The position numbers and the translations under genes are program-made. This document shows, piece after piece, positions 1 through 10,925 of a DNA stretch of 64,000 bases. This stretch comes from Tetrapyrgos nigripes. Its lineage: Eukaryota > Basidiomycota > Agaricomycetes > Agaricales > Campanellaceae. The stretch spans positions 62,001-126,000 of the forward strand of contig JAACJM010000195.1 in assembly GCA_013368315.1 (NCBI GenBank), read 5' to 3'. Below the pieces are notes generated by a model. The model saw nothing but the letters and a program-made list of their open reading frames with translations, made no database searches and was not told the origin of the DNA. Every line of letters begins with the position of its first letter. Within the stretch, counting starts at the first letter, position 1.

Positions 1-60
1 GTTCCATATGGCTCTACTGTTGGATGACGACCTTCTACTCCAAAAGCTGGTAACGCAGCC

Positions 61-3000
61 ATGCATACCAACACTGTACAGGAACTTGCACTGGAACCCC
101 CTACATATGATAATAGTATGATGAATAATATACCTTCTTCCCAGAATGAATTGCTAAGCAAGATGAATGCTGCTTCTAAACATAAGAAGAAAAAGAAGTC
201 GAAAAGTAAGCAAGGCTCTAGTCCAGGAAGTAACCCAGAACATGCCACCAATGCAGAGGGAGACCCATCTCAGGACGGGCAACAGAGTGTACCTGAGGAA
301 CAAGGAAATGCCAAACCTGATGATGTGGGACAGGAACATGAGAGTGATGAAAACAATGGAAATTTCAAATATATCTGAACATGTACTCAGATGACACTAC
401 ATACTCCAAGTACTACATGAAATTGACTTGAGTAATCATAGCACTATGGACACACTGCTACAGAACATTGAAACTACTGACGATGGTACTATGATGTATG
501 CTCTGGATAATCCTACTTATCAATCCATTATTTGACTCATTGAACAAAATGATATTGACCAAGTACATCGAGAACACCATATACCATTCTCACAGGAAGA
601 TACGAGATGAAACAACATGATGTATAACCACTCAGTACAGAATCATAGAGGTTGTGGTGGTTTCCTTAGAAGACCACCTTGTACTATGGGGACAAGAAAT
701 GCCCATGCTCAGGATAATCCAGATCCCAATCCCTCATCATCTGGCTATGCAGATAGTAATTCCAGCAAGCATCAACACCAAGACCAGAATAACAACTGCT
801 CAGGACCACCGGCTAGTGATCCGCCTAGTGATGACAGGAATGATGGAGACGATGAATTGGATAGTGAGTCATCCAATGGAGATGAAGTACAACCTGGCCC
901 ACAAACAACCCCTGAAAATAACAAACCACCAAAAGCTGGGGTGTTCAATCAGACTTGTTACTCATCCTTTGACCCTACCTTTGATGAAAAGAAGGTATTC
1001 ACTTATGATCCTACTCCCTGCACTGAGGAAGAAGTACTCCATGCAGTGTTTCGACAATTTGAAGATCTGATTTGTTTCCACCTTCACGGCTACCCTATGA
1101 ACAGGAATAATAATGTACAGAAAATGATCATTTCTTCAATTCCAAAACCAGACATCTATTATGGTGATGCTGATTTTACCATATTTGATTCTTGGTTACA
1201 AGGACTCATATGATGGCTGAATATTGCTGATCTGTGTGGACCTGATGTGAGATGGAGTAAGCACAAAGAGACATGGGTGCTTACATCTGTCGATATCCAG
1301 CGTACCAATACACTCACTGTCTTTTTACGTGGTACAGCTAGACAATGGCAGGTGGATATAATATTTCCAGTGACCCTCACTTCACTGTCTTTCGCTTTTG
1401 ACACCCAATGTCACTCAGGACAATGCCCTCTGCTCTTGAAAATATCTCAGGAAAACAGAATGTCCTTTGGGATTTTTCCTGACACTTCTCAACTTCCACC
1501 CACTTCTGCACCATTTGAAATTTTCATAAAGGGACTGGATAAAAGGGAGGGTGTACCCACAAACGTGCCCACAAATAATCATTGTCTTCCATACAATTCT
1601 TAGCCTACTACAGGAAATCTACTGTACTCTACCTACCCCATGAATAACAATATCAATGTACCAGAATCAAATGTGACACCACCAGCCTCGTGGTCCAATA
1701 GCTGGCTTGCAAACCTTAAACTCTATCTCCTTACCCATGTTCATGGAAATGGATCACAATGTCATAGCACCCTCACACACAGCATGATTGACTTTGCCAA
1801 AGAGGATCCTTCCTTCAAAAAGGCTCAGGATGAGCTCATCAGATTTATCCAGAAACAACTCGAGGACAATATCTGCCACGAGTATGGGAAGGAGACTAAA
1901 TTTTTACGCCACAAACTGGACACTATGACAGAACGAGCATGTAAACTTCGATCCGAACTGGAAAGTCTTCAACCTTTACTGGAAATCTTCATTCTCCATC
2001 TAATACTTGACACTCTACCACTCATCCTTGGCAGAAGTGGCCATGGGAAAATGACCATATGGACCAGGAGGTTCAGAACCCTTGTCTTTTGAAGAAGATT
2101 GAACAGGAAGCCATGGTCACCACACTTGAACGAGTATTGGATCCCTTTCCATTCCCTTCCTATGAGCTCACTACACTCAAGCAGTGCTCATTTCAGATCC
2201 GGATTTGAACTCAAGGACACTGACCTTGTCTTTGATGTGTCTAATGGTCTTCTCATCACTCCATCCGACATACAAAAGGCCATTGATGCCAAGACCATTC
2301 CACACATATGCATCACTCCTTACCTTGGTTTTAAGGATGGAGCACAGACTATACCTCATACACAGGAGGAACTTGATTGCCTCATAAACGAAGCACATTG
2401 TCCCAGAAATTACTTAGCACTAAACAACCTTCGTGAAGTGTATGCCATAGCATATCTGCTCAATCATGCTGCAGAATGATACCAGATGCAGACTCCTCTT
2501 GTTGATGTGGAAAAGGACATCCTTTGTCAAAACTTACCCCCATCCTGGGCTAATTGGACTCTCCTCCTTCATGGGAACCCCTACCAAACTGCTCAGGATT
2601 CATTGGGACATTGGGACGCTGATACCATCGAAATTCCTAGTATTCCTCAGTTGCTGATGCACTCTGGGTGTCATGGATCTTTATACACTATGACAACAAG
2701 AGCCAAAGTGGAATTATCCTTTCTGATGATGGCTACGTTTATCTGGACTCTGTTTGCACCTGAAGAGTTATGACCAAGATGGCTCCAGATGTTCCTGCGC
2801 TGCTTCATAGGTACAGATGGAGATTCATTGATCTTATATCAAAAATCTTCTACTACCGATATATGGTCATCCAGGGTACCATCATCATCACTTCAATCAT
2901 CGAATTTCACCGTGTTTCTGATACAGACATTACAGACATACTATCTCTGGCGAAACATTTCAGGAAATGCAGATTTACACCCAAATTCATTGGTCGTATG

Positions 3001-3511
3001 TATCGCTTTGTGATGCAGTATTGTCTCGATGTCCAGGACTTACCCAATTCCATCATTCACTCCAATGGTCATATTCATTTTGCCAGAACCTATCGTTTCA
3101 GTCATTGGATCTCCATCTACTATCCTATCTCCTTAGCCAACCAACAGACCATCTTCAAGATGCCAGCTCATTGGAAATTATCCCAGATTTGAGAGTACCA
3201 ATGTCAGGTTGTACGCGAGATGACTCAAGGAGGGGCCCCTATCAAACCAGACTACCAGATTCCTCACAATATCACACAGACAGACAGACCTGGAGCATTT
3301 GATGCCACAGCAGACGTGTCTATGAAACTTGCAGTCTACTGTCAAAGATCTGGAATGCAAATCCACTACACCTGTACTTGAAAGCTCGGCCCCTCTACCA
3401 TCCACTGCCTCATCCTCTACCCCACCGACATCCTCTATCTCTAACAACCAAACATCTGGCACCAATGGAATGGATAACAATGCAGAAATGAAGACCATCA
3501 ATCAATCCTAA
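61..3511 (+). pseudogene. Decayed Gag-like ORF of an LTR retroelement
   Basis: A long reading frame, mostly in one frame, runs up to about 20 nt upstream of the polypurine stretch that precedes the LTR. It starts with a Lys-rich then Asp/Glu/Gln-rich low-complexity region. Around 1080-1340 it has a stretch resembling Gag of Ty3/gypsy-type elements (KPDIYYGDADFTIFDSWLQG, then a WLNIADLCGP-like block and a TARQW block). In-frame stops at 532-534, 608-610, 1211-1213 and 1601-1603 read as former Arg or Gln codons. A frameshift lies near 2040-2210 and others after 2770. I see no protease, reverse transcriptase, RNase H or integrase before the LTR, so this may be a Gag-only (non-autonomous) element, or pol may be lost. 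The 5' end lies at or beyond the window edge. The family assignment rests on a short motif only. Confidence 0.55.
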
Positions 3512-3593
3512 ACTATCCACCAAACTCACCATTCATTATACTTTCAACTCCCGTTCTTATTCCTTTAATTTTATCTTACCTATACGTCGATTT

Positions 3594-3605
3594 AGTGGGG
3601 GAGGG
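3594..3605 (+). promoter_or_regulatory. Polypurine tract before the 3' LTR
   Basis: A purine-rich stretch (AGTGGGGGAGGG, with one T) lies directly before TGTAAGG. This is the position and composition expected of the plus-strand primer of an LTR retroelement. It supports the LTR start at 3606. Confidence 0.55.
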
Positions 3606-3784
3606 TGTAAGGTGCTGTCTAGACCTCTTCCCTTATTAGTATCTTGATCCCACAAAATATCTTACATACTTATACTCATCGCAAGCTACCTCATCATAGA
3701 CTATTGTTGGCCTACCCCCTTAGTGGTGAATATAAACCCTGATATAGTTTACTTGAGGCCTGATACTGGCAAGAGACCCTTACA
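3606..3784 (+). repeat. Probable 3' LTR (179 bp)
   Basis: The segment begins TGTAAGG and ends CCTTACA, a 7-bp inverted terminal repeat with the canonical TG...CA ends. It follows a polypurine tract and contains a TATAAA-like box near 3731-3736. A different coding remnant on the minus strand begins immediately after 3784, so the right boundary is also marked by the interrupted sequence. The matching 5' LTR is not in the window, so target-site duplication and LTR identity cannot be checked. Confidence 0.6.
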
Positions 3785-4390
3785 CATGTACCGCTTGCTT
3801 CAGATACACAAGTAACTCATCGATGGTGTTACACCTCAGACCAACAGCCTCCAGGTCCTTTGGAAATTCCTGATTACTGTATGCTGGTAATGCCTTGACA
3901 AATTGACACATGCACTCAAAATGAGCTTGGCATTTCTTTTGATTTTCCAAGTCCTGGGGCTATGCCAATGAATAGTACTCAAATAGGAGTCATGTATGGT
4001 AATTAATGTGTACCGTTAGCTGCAACTCTGGATGCTGCCTCTGGGTGATATGCCTTGGCACCCCTCTGTGATGACCCTGAACAGAGAATGTCTTTTAACT
4101 TTGATGAATTAGTAGAGAAATAAGATGTGCACTCCTCAACTCCTAGTAGATGAATATTTGCGATTTTTGTTGCTTTGTCCAATTTCAGGGTGTTGGAGTG
4201 ACTTCTCAGATCCTGCATATTGAGATCCAGTAAGTGTTGGAATTCTATATAATTAGCCACATATGCACCACTCACTTTCCACTTTACTCCATACTTACAT
4301 AGCTACTGATCTCAGGCATTACATTGTAGTATCCACTTAGCACCACTTTGCTCTATTTACAGATTTGCTCAGCCACAGTAGTACATAGTA
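3785..4390 (-). pseudogene. Decayed reading frame interrupted by the LTR element
   Basis: Reading the minus strand from about 4390 down to 3785 gives a protein-like sequence with pieces such as YVANYIEFQHLLDL, LENQKKCQAHFECMCQFVKA and LEAVGLRCNTIDELLVYL. It is broken by several stops and one frameshift near 4000. The stops are TGA, TAG and TAA in places where Arg or Gln would fit, that is, C-to-T changes. It stops abruptly at the LTR end, so the retroelement appears to have inserted into it and the rest should lie left of the window. I do not recognise the family. It could be part of another transposon. Confidence 0.4.
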
Positions 4391-5075
4391 TAAAAGCTTG
4401 TAAAAGTAGATACAACATCATGCGATTGCAGCAAGTAACTCATTCAAAGCTGCAAGTGCAATACAATCTATCAACTCCATTATGTGGTCTGTAATTCTAC
4501 TATGAATTACTTAACTGTAATTCCTACAGTAAGATCCTGCTCAAGACTACTCCATATAGATAAGGACCTTACAATTGTTCTGTGACCTTGGTACTGGCTA
4601 TTATATACATGAGATGCTGAGCTAGTTTGAGCTGAAGTATGTTCATGATGTTTTAATATGGAGGCCTGGGCTGGAGTACTACCTAGCTAACTCAACAGAA
4701 AGGTGTAAGGAAACATTGAGAACAACGAGGGATGCCTATAGCAGCAAAATGACTTGTGTCCCAAATGTGCCACCACGTCTCGGATACTAGTTCTCATTCA
4801 TTCTACCACATCATGATCAGACAAGGGATTAGAGATTACTAGAATAGACAAAGGAAAGTGATTGATTGATTGCAAAGTTTGAGTACAGTACAGTAAACAT
4901 GTTGTTACACTTACAGTGGTCAGCATTGAAGCACGAAGAAAGGAAAAGAAAGAAGTAGTATACATAGTATGTGTACGTAAGTACATAAATAACAATACAG
5001 AATCAAAAACAAACACGAGAATGAACATGAGTGAGTATGAGTATGAGTACAAGTTGAAGTACAACAGGTAACAAG
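4391..5075. other. No gene seen
   Basis: AT-rich sequence with simple-sequence character (GAATGAACATGAGTGAGTATGAG-like runs near 5010-5060). Open frames here are low-complexity and I do not support any of them. Confidence 0.5.
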
Positions 5076-5204
5076 TAGTGTAGATGAAAAGAAATGAAGA
5101 TACAGAAGAACTTGAGGGAGAAAGAGATAAAGCCAAAAGTTAAGGCTTTTCTCCAATTGGAGATGTAGACTCCTACTTCTCTCACTCCTTCTATTTCTTT
5201 CATG
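5076..5204. repeat. Direct repeat, copy 1: duplicated 3' end of the DUF6699-like gene
   Basis: About 129 bp nearly identical to 5600-5729. On the minus strand it encodes the same C-terminal residues as the DUF6699-like gene (KEIEGVREVGVYISNW...). This copy keeps a Trp codon where copy 2 has TGA. The two copies would be adjacent if the small hAT element between them were removed. Confidence 0.8.
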
Positions 5205-5215
5205 GAACTGTAGTG

Positions 5216-5596
5216 CAGTGTTCTCCTTAAGGCATAAGGCCTTAAAACTTTTAAGCCTTAATCCCCTTAAATGTAAGGCTTAAAAGATCCATTGGGTGTC
5301 TTTAAGGGCTTAAAAGCGAACCAAAAACCCTCGGCTAAGTGCTGGGTAGGAGGAAGAGGTAGCTTATCAACCTTAGAGGAGGTGAAGGAGGCAGAGAAGC
5401 TAGCTTTGCATCAGTATGCTTTGAGTGCTTTTGCTGCTTGCATACCTCCATGTCGATTGTGAGTGCCTGTGTCTCCTCCCTGTCATCCATCAAGGACCTC
5501 TTAAGCCTTAGAAAAAGCCCTTAAATTTAAGGGTTCAAGGCCATTAAGGCTTAAAGATTCTCAAGACCCCAGTTAAGGCCTTAAAAGCGAACACTG
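5216..5596. mobile_element. 381-bp hAT-type MITE with perfect 8-bp target duplication
   Basis: The element starts CAGTGTTC and ends GAACACTG. It is flanked on both sides by CTGTAGTG (5208-5215 and 5597-5604), a perfect 8-bp duplication as expected for hAT transposition. Beyond the 8-bp ends the inverted repeat continues imperfectly, with palindromic TTAAGGCCTTAA-like subterminal repeats at both sides. It has no coding capacity, so a transposase must act in trans. It landed exactly in the junction between the two 130-bp direct repeats. A related right end is seen at 58423. Confidence 0.9.
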
Positions 5597-5599
5597 CTG

Positions 5600-5729
5600 T
5601 AGTGTAGATGAAAAGAAATGAAGATACAGAAGAACTCGAGGGAGAAAAGAAATAAAGCCAAAAGTTAAGGCTTTTCTTCAATTGGAGATGTAGACTCCTA
5701 CTTCTCTCATTCCTTCTATTTCTTTCATG
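5600..5729. repeat. Direct repeat, copy 2
   Basis: This 130-bp copy matches 5076-5204 and is continuous with the DUF6699-like pseudogene on its right, so it is the original location. On the minus strand it holds the gene's last codons and 3' flank. Confidence 0.8.
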
Positions 5730-6991
5730 CCACCCCAACAACCTTCACCACTTAATAAATCAACCTGATGCATTCCCTCACCTAAGACACCACCTGGTAC
5801 ACCTGGAGAACAAGAACAATTAAACTGATAGGCACGGGCAGTGACTTGTTTCCTCTCAGAAGTTAAAATCCCAAACACAGATTGGGAAGTATGAGAGTAC
5901 AAAGCTTGAGAAAGAGATTCGACAACATCTCCACAAGTAACACCCACATCAAGGTTAGATGCATTGATAGTAACTGTAAATGGAAGATGTGCAGCTAAAC
6001 AACTAGATGGAATAAGTATAAGTGAAGTCACCTGGCAAGGAAACGTAGCTGGATCCGTTCGACCTCAAGACCAAGAAACATGATGTGGGTCATCAGAGTG
6101 TTGACACATTGCGCCATTTAAGATATGGCTTTGTCTTGTCAGTTTCAAGTTCAGATGGTGGAGCGAGGAGGGGGTTGAGGATGTGTAAGACACTGAGGAT
6201 GGAGAGTTGGAGGGGGGTTAATACTGGGCTGTAGCCAGACCTGGGGGTGAAAGAGGGGAGACAATCACCTGTTGAGCCAGTGAGGCAGGAGGATGGGTGG
6301 AGGGAGTAGAGGGTTTCAAGGTGAAGGGATCAGGGGCGGCAGGGGCCATGCCACCTCCCATGCTGGGCATTCCTCCTCCCATACCTGGCATCCCATGACC
6401 CATACCCATACATCCAGGCATGTCTCCCATACCCATACCACCCATGCCTCCCCCCATTCTTCCAGTCATCCCATGCCACCCATATTGTCTCCCATAATTC
6501 CAGCCCAGCTCCCATATACAGTGTCCTTATACCCATACCACCACCCATACCACCCATTCCCAACATAGGCACTTGAAACGGCATCATCCCAGCCTGCCAG
6601 GGTATCCACCTCCCATCCAACCACCTGTCCCACCACCCATTCCTCCTCCTCTTCCAGCAGGCAACAAAGTACTACCCACAAACAGTGTAGGCACAAATTT
6701 GGGGTATCCTCCCATAAACTCTACATTGACATTAGATGGTAAAGGCGTCCCCCCACCTCCAGGTGTAACGCCAGGAGGAACATGACTCCTGGTCTCAGGG
6801 GGTATAAAATGATTGGATGGTGCCCACTGATTGGATGGATGATAGCCTTGAGGGGGTAAAGAGGATCCATGACTGACCCAGGGCGAAGCGTACGTGGAAT
6901 GAGAGCGAGACTGAGAGCGGCCGTGGGCATGTGAGCTGTCAGAGGTAGCTGGAGTCATTAGTGGGGGGATAAATAGCAGGGTGTCTGCCAT
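5678..6991 (-). pseudogene. DUF6699-like gene, broken (copy A)
   Basis: The start is ATG at 6989-6991 (MADTLLFIPPLMTP...). The N-terminal part is Pro/Ser/His-rich and carries a conserved patch (NVEFMGGYPKFVPTLF). A Gly/Met-rich stretch follows (6330-6560). The C-terminal part (about 5680-6050) has the pattern I associate with the fungal DUF6699 family: LPFTVTINASNLDVGVTCGD, ALTRAY-like (TARAYQF) and a closing VYIS. A lost base near 6585 shifts the frame (GYPGRLG then stop); the other copy keeps the open version there. There are further shifts in the Gly/Met tract and a TGA near 6066. Function of the family is not known to me. The same gene order, HET then this gene on the minus strand, is repeated at 10.9-20.1 kb. 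Confidence 0.7.
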
Positions 6992-7078
6992 TTTGGGGGG
7001 GAGGGGGGAACGACAAGGAAAGAGAGAGCATCAACACGCAGGGAATGCGTCATCAAATAAATATATATTGCCAGAAAT

Positions 7079-8447
7079 TTATCCCTTCCAGTACATGCGC
7101 AATGAGTACTCCCCCAGCTGCAGATTCTTAGTCCTCTTAATCTCAGCAGTCACCAAATACCCAGGGTAGTCTGGAAGCTTGGTCTCCGCAACCCCTTTGC
7201 CCTTCAATCGCTTCCCAGCCCTTGAGATAAGATTTCCAAACATATTCAGAAGTTTCGTGAAAGGGAGGCTTTTGTACAACAATATCAGTCCAAACCGAAG
7301 ATCCTTGGAGCCCAAATGTGACATGAATTATATATGACTGGCTGGACCATGAATCAAGCCATCGGTATGTAAGTAGGCAGAACATAGGATGACTGCATTC
7401 CTTCAGATCATCGGGATGTTGTCGGAAGACGGTAGCATAGGCCATATCTTAAGTAATCCTACCAAAGGGATCAGGTGGAAAGATCCCTTGGAACTCAAGA
7501 CACTGTGCGTTCAACATGGGATCAACTATTACACCCAACTCAGGGAGTCACAATGGACCAGTCCAGAAGCAAATTTCTGGGTCATCTTTTGCAAGATAAC
7601 CAATGTCTATCTTCTCCTGCGAATCTCCTCTCCTCTCAGACATAATCATTATGTAGTTTCCGCTGTCCAGTTTCCCTAGAAGCATATCCCCTGCAATGGA
7701 ACCTATGATCTAATTGTCACCAATTGACAGGGAAGGCCAGCGATATCTACAGTCAATGTGGAAAGAATCTCCAGTCTTCTGGGACTGGTACCAAATTGCC
7801 TCATGAGTTGTTCTCAAAGCCAGAGATACTGTATGTTCATCAATGCTAGAGATCCCGCTTAGTCCCCGAGGGTGATCAAAGAAGTCTGAAGCTGATCAAA
7901 GAAGTTCAATTTCATACTGCAATTTCCACCAGGATGTATCTCAGACCCTGTGACCTGTGATGAGATGCTCTGTGACGGTGAGCTCCCGAATGTCATCCAT
8001 TGGCGGTGGTGAGCTCATCAAGAATACTTCGTCTGGATAACACCGTGCGTATTGATGTCCACTCGTCTTTTGGAGATAAACAGTCAAGTGGCTACCGCCT
8101 CTCGTGGAATGGCAGAGTAGGTGTGCAAGGAAGATGGGTTCATGAAAGTGCTTGGAACTGGAAGGGATGTGAATGAAAGGGAGATGGATATGCAGGCCTT
8201 TGTTATTGAAGGAATAGGATGATTTGTTGCTGATGAGTTCCACATTTGAAGCCTGCACGTCGCCTTACATCCTAAATTCATAGGGTGATCGAGCTAGCAA
8301 ACCCCTTGTCTTGGTGTTCCTGGCTGGGTGATCGATCTGCCACTCCTTTGTGGGCGGTACCACAACCCAAGCAAAGATGCTGCGATCATCGGAAATCCTG
8401 ATAATCTCCTGCTGTAGCTGCATAAAGGCTTTGACCCCACCTGCCAA
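7079..8447 (-). pseudogene. Truncated HET-domain gene (copy A)
   Basis: The minus strand is closely similar over its length to the 3' two thirds of the intact HET gene at 18040-20091 (for example SDDRSIFAWVVVPPTKE, ARSPYEFRM, VFRQHPDD, SSVWTDIVVQ, NLQLGEYSL). Small insertions and deletions break it into short frames. The similarity stops at about 8440, within the codons for KAFM...GGV, so the whole N-terminal HET domain is missing. The sequence then switches to an unrelated gene tail also found at 24.0 kb. It is therefore a truncated duplicate, not a working gene. Confidence 0.9.
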
Positions 8448-8653
8448 AACATGTTTGTTCTCTTATCCGTCGTGCTTTAACATATCTTCCCCCCATTCCG
8501 AGTATTGGAGATGCAGTGAGGAGTGTCATGGATGGACTCAACCGGATGACGGTGAGCCAAGACAGTGTGGAAGTGGAGAGGGATGAGTGGAAGATTTGGG
8601 GGGGGAGTTGCTTTGTGTCTTTGGTGGGACCTTTGCAGATGAGACGAAGCTAA
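8448..8653 (+). pseudogene. Unrecognised gene tail, copy 1
   Basis: The segment matches 24007-24224. Read in frame it gives the end of a protein: SIGDAVRSVMDGLNRMTVS, then VEVERDEWKIWG, then a stop. The preceding hydrophobic stretch, open in copy 2, is frameshifted here (CTTTAACATA). It is fused directly to the truncated HET relic, so the junction at about 8440-8450 is a rearrangement breakpoint. I do not recognise the family; one membrane segment followed by a 50-residue soluble tail is all that can be said. Confidence 0.6.
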
Positions 8654-8784
8654 CGCCCCCCACAAAGCTACTAACCTAACAACAACAACAAGGAACAACA
8701 AGGTTTTTTCATACTGTCCCAGATCCCACAACCCCCTCTCTCCACTCTCAAAATCCAACGCAAAATACCCACTGTCACCCTTTG

Positions 8785-9410
8785 ATGCCACCTGGGTCAA
8801 CGACTTCTACTGCAATGGCGGTGAGTGCGGATACGACGATGACGGTGTTGGATAAGTCTGTGCCGGCGTTGCCGTCTACTCCAAGTCCAATTATGAGTGC
8901 GTTCAAGGGGAGGAGAGGGGGTGATGTAACAGGTGGACGTGAGTGTTCTTTTTCGTTGTTTTTTGTTTTTCTGTGGTGTTTTTTGTTACCCCACCCAACT
9001 TTTTCCGTCTTCACCTACTGCTGAAACCTATCAATAATCTGGTATCCCCATCTTCTCTTTCTTCCTCTCCACGTCTTTTATTGCATTTAATCAAAGTAAC
9101 GGACTACTGACGTTCTCTTCCTTCTTCCCCCTTCCTCTCCTTCTCGTATTCCCATCCCCACTACTGGCCTCGCCGTGTCCAACGTATACAATATCAGCTG
9201 TGACTATGTTGTCGATTCCAACCCCCCCCTCCCCACCCTCCCTTCCCATCTTTCTCTTCTCTCCTCCCTGCCAAACCAAATCATCATCCCCCCTCCATCC
9301 ATACTCGCAAACGTGTTTGGTTCTTGAATTTGGTTTCAGGTTTTGTTTCTCGTCTCGGTCTCTTACACAGGCCCCCTCGATGCCGTCTTCCTATCCAGCA
9401 TTGGAGTTGG
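8785..9410 (+). CDS. Possible short gene or gene fragment, unrecognised
   Basis: From ATG at 8785 an open stretch of about 51 codons (MPPGSTTSTAMAVSADT...; Thr/Ser/Pro-rich, then FKGRRGGDVTGG) ends at a plausible donor, GTGAGTG, at 8939. A later open stretch (about 9165-9310; VSNVYNISCDYVVDSNPPLP) and a short piece after an acceptor near 9370 (PLDAVFLSSIGV) read like exons. I cannot join them with confidence, and no family is recognised. It may be another pseudogene fragment like its neighbours. Confidence 0.25.
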
Positions 9411-9419
9411 TGAGGAATG

Positions 9420-10319
9420 GTAATGGGAGGGAGAAGGCGGGTCGCTATGGTAGGCCTCATAGCACATTGCATTATTACAATCACGAACACGAATTCTTTT
9501 GGATATCTTGTTTGTGTCACTGTGTTGGTTAGTCTCAGTGTGGAGAAGGGGAGCCCCGAACACTCGTGGGCACGTTGAACCAACCGACTGGGGAATGAGT
9601 CTAGTGACGAAGGCATACTATTGGTTGAAAAACGACATATGTACACATAAGTACTTGATAGAAATAAGAAAAAGTAGACGAAAAGTACCCGAGCCTTATT
9701 CATAGGCAAGTTTCTCATACTAAAATTATTTTCACAAAAGGTAAACTTGCATGGGCTGCTCAACCCTTGCGAGTAAAATGATAAAAAGTATATGAAGAAG
9801 AACAGGGAAAAGAAAGAAGGAAGAAGGAAGGGGAAATAGACACTAGGCGCAGAACTCTGGACACCGGATACTGGACACTGGGGACTGGATAATATTATGG
9901 TCAATGGTCATGCCTTCATCTTCGCGTGGGGAGAAAAGAATGGAGAAACAGAAATAAAACGAAAACGAAAACGAGAATGAGAATGAGGAGAACAAGGAAG
10001 AGCCAACGCCAAACCCGGCGTAAAGAAAGGAGAAAAATAAAGGAAAGAGAGAAGGAAAGAGAAGGGTAGTGTAACCCCCACCCGCCTTCCAAAGCATCCA
10101 AAAGAAAAAGAAAATGACGGAAAAGGGAAATGACGGGGAACGAGACGCAAAGTAGAAAAGAAACAGACCCGTTAGCACCTCCTTTGTAGTTGAGAGTAGC
10201 GTGTAGTAGACGGCGGGTAGGTAGTCTCCATCACGAAGGAGAAGAAATAGCCATCGCTGAGATGGCATTGTATGTATTGTATGTGTTGAAGATAACATCT
10301 ATATTGGAAGGAAAGACGC
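9420..10319. other. No gene supported; strand-biased low-complexity DNA
   Basis: Between 9780 and 10150 the plus strand is strongly purine-rich (GAAAAG, GAAAACGA repeats). This creates long Phe/Ser-rich open frames on the minus strand that are compositional artefacts. I see no recognisable protein, RNA gene or transposon end. Confidence 0.5.
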
Positions 10320-10916
10320 CTAATTAACATTGTACCCGACGAGACTCCTCCTTCCAATGATTTCACCAATATAGAGTAACGCAACGTCAACACGACGACT
10401 CGGATGTAGTAATAGTATTAAAACAAACCTTAAAAATCCCATATGCCTCCATTGCATACACGCCAATTCTAGCAATGTCCCCGCTCCTGACAGCTCCAAA
10501 CCAAAAGTCCCTATTGATGGCTCTAGCCTACATGGTCTCATACGCAGAACGAACGGTCACTACAAGGAAGGGGAGAGGTTTTCGGTAGATGTATTTGCAG
10601 ATCCCCCAGAAGACGGAGAGGTTGTACGTGATAGGTTGGGGGTAGGCTGGAACAAATGAGATGGGTTAGACGCATTGTTATGGAGGGAGGTAAAAGGAAG
10701 ACATGAAAGAAAAGAGAGTCAGAAAGACATGAAGGGAGACACGTACAGCAAAGCATGGACCCAACCCTCTCCAAGAGGCCCAGCAACCTTTTTAGCACCC
10801 TCTAAAACCCTTCCAGCAGTTTGTTGGGCACTAGCCAACGTTTCTTGTTCCTTTTTTTGAGCGGCTTCGACTTGGGCGTTGGACACGCACTTCTGCGAGG
10901 AACCCAACACCGTCAT
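10320..10916 (-). pseudogene. ATP20: Mitochondrial ATP synthase subunit g, broken copy
   Basis: Minus-strand exons carry the pattern of fungal F1Fo-ATP synthase subunit g: AQKKEQETLASAQQTAGRVL, KKVAGPLGE, then after an intron PITYNLSVFWGICKYIY and RSAYETM, then ARIGVYAMEAYGIFK, and finally IGEIIGRRSLVGYN. The protein normally sits in the membrane part of the complex and helps form dimers. This copy is dead: a lost base after GPLGE puts RVGSML in another frame, the Trp after YETM is TAG (10528-10530), and the acceptor before the last exon lacks AG. The mitochondrial leader is missing; just upstream (about 10925) the sequence becomes the DUF6699-like gene copy B. Introns are retained, so this is a DNA-level duplicate and not a retrocopy. 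Confidence 0.85.
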
Positions 10917-10925
10917 TGGTGATAC

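Noticed and set aside
6293..6568. His/Thr/Pro-rich plus-strand frame
   Set aside because: It is antisense to the Gly/Met-rich part of the DUF6699-like gene; its composition is explained by that.
9843..10298. 151-codon minus-strand frame rich in Phe and Ser
   Set aside because: It is the complement of a purine-rich tract; overlapping frames in the same strand are equally open, and no motif is present.
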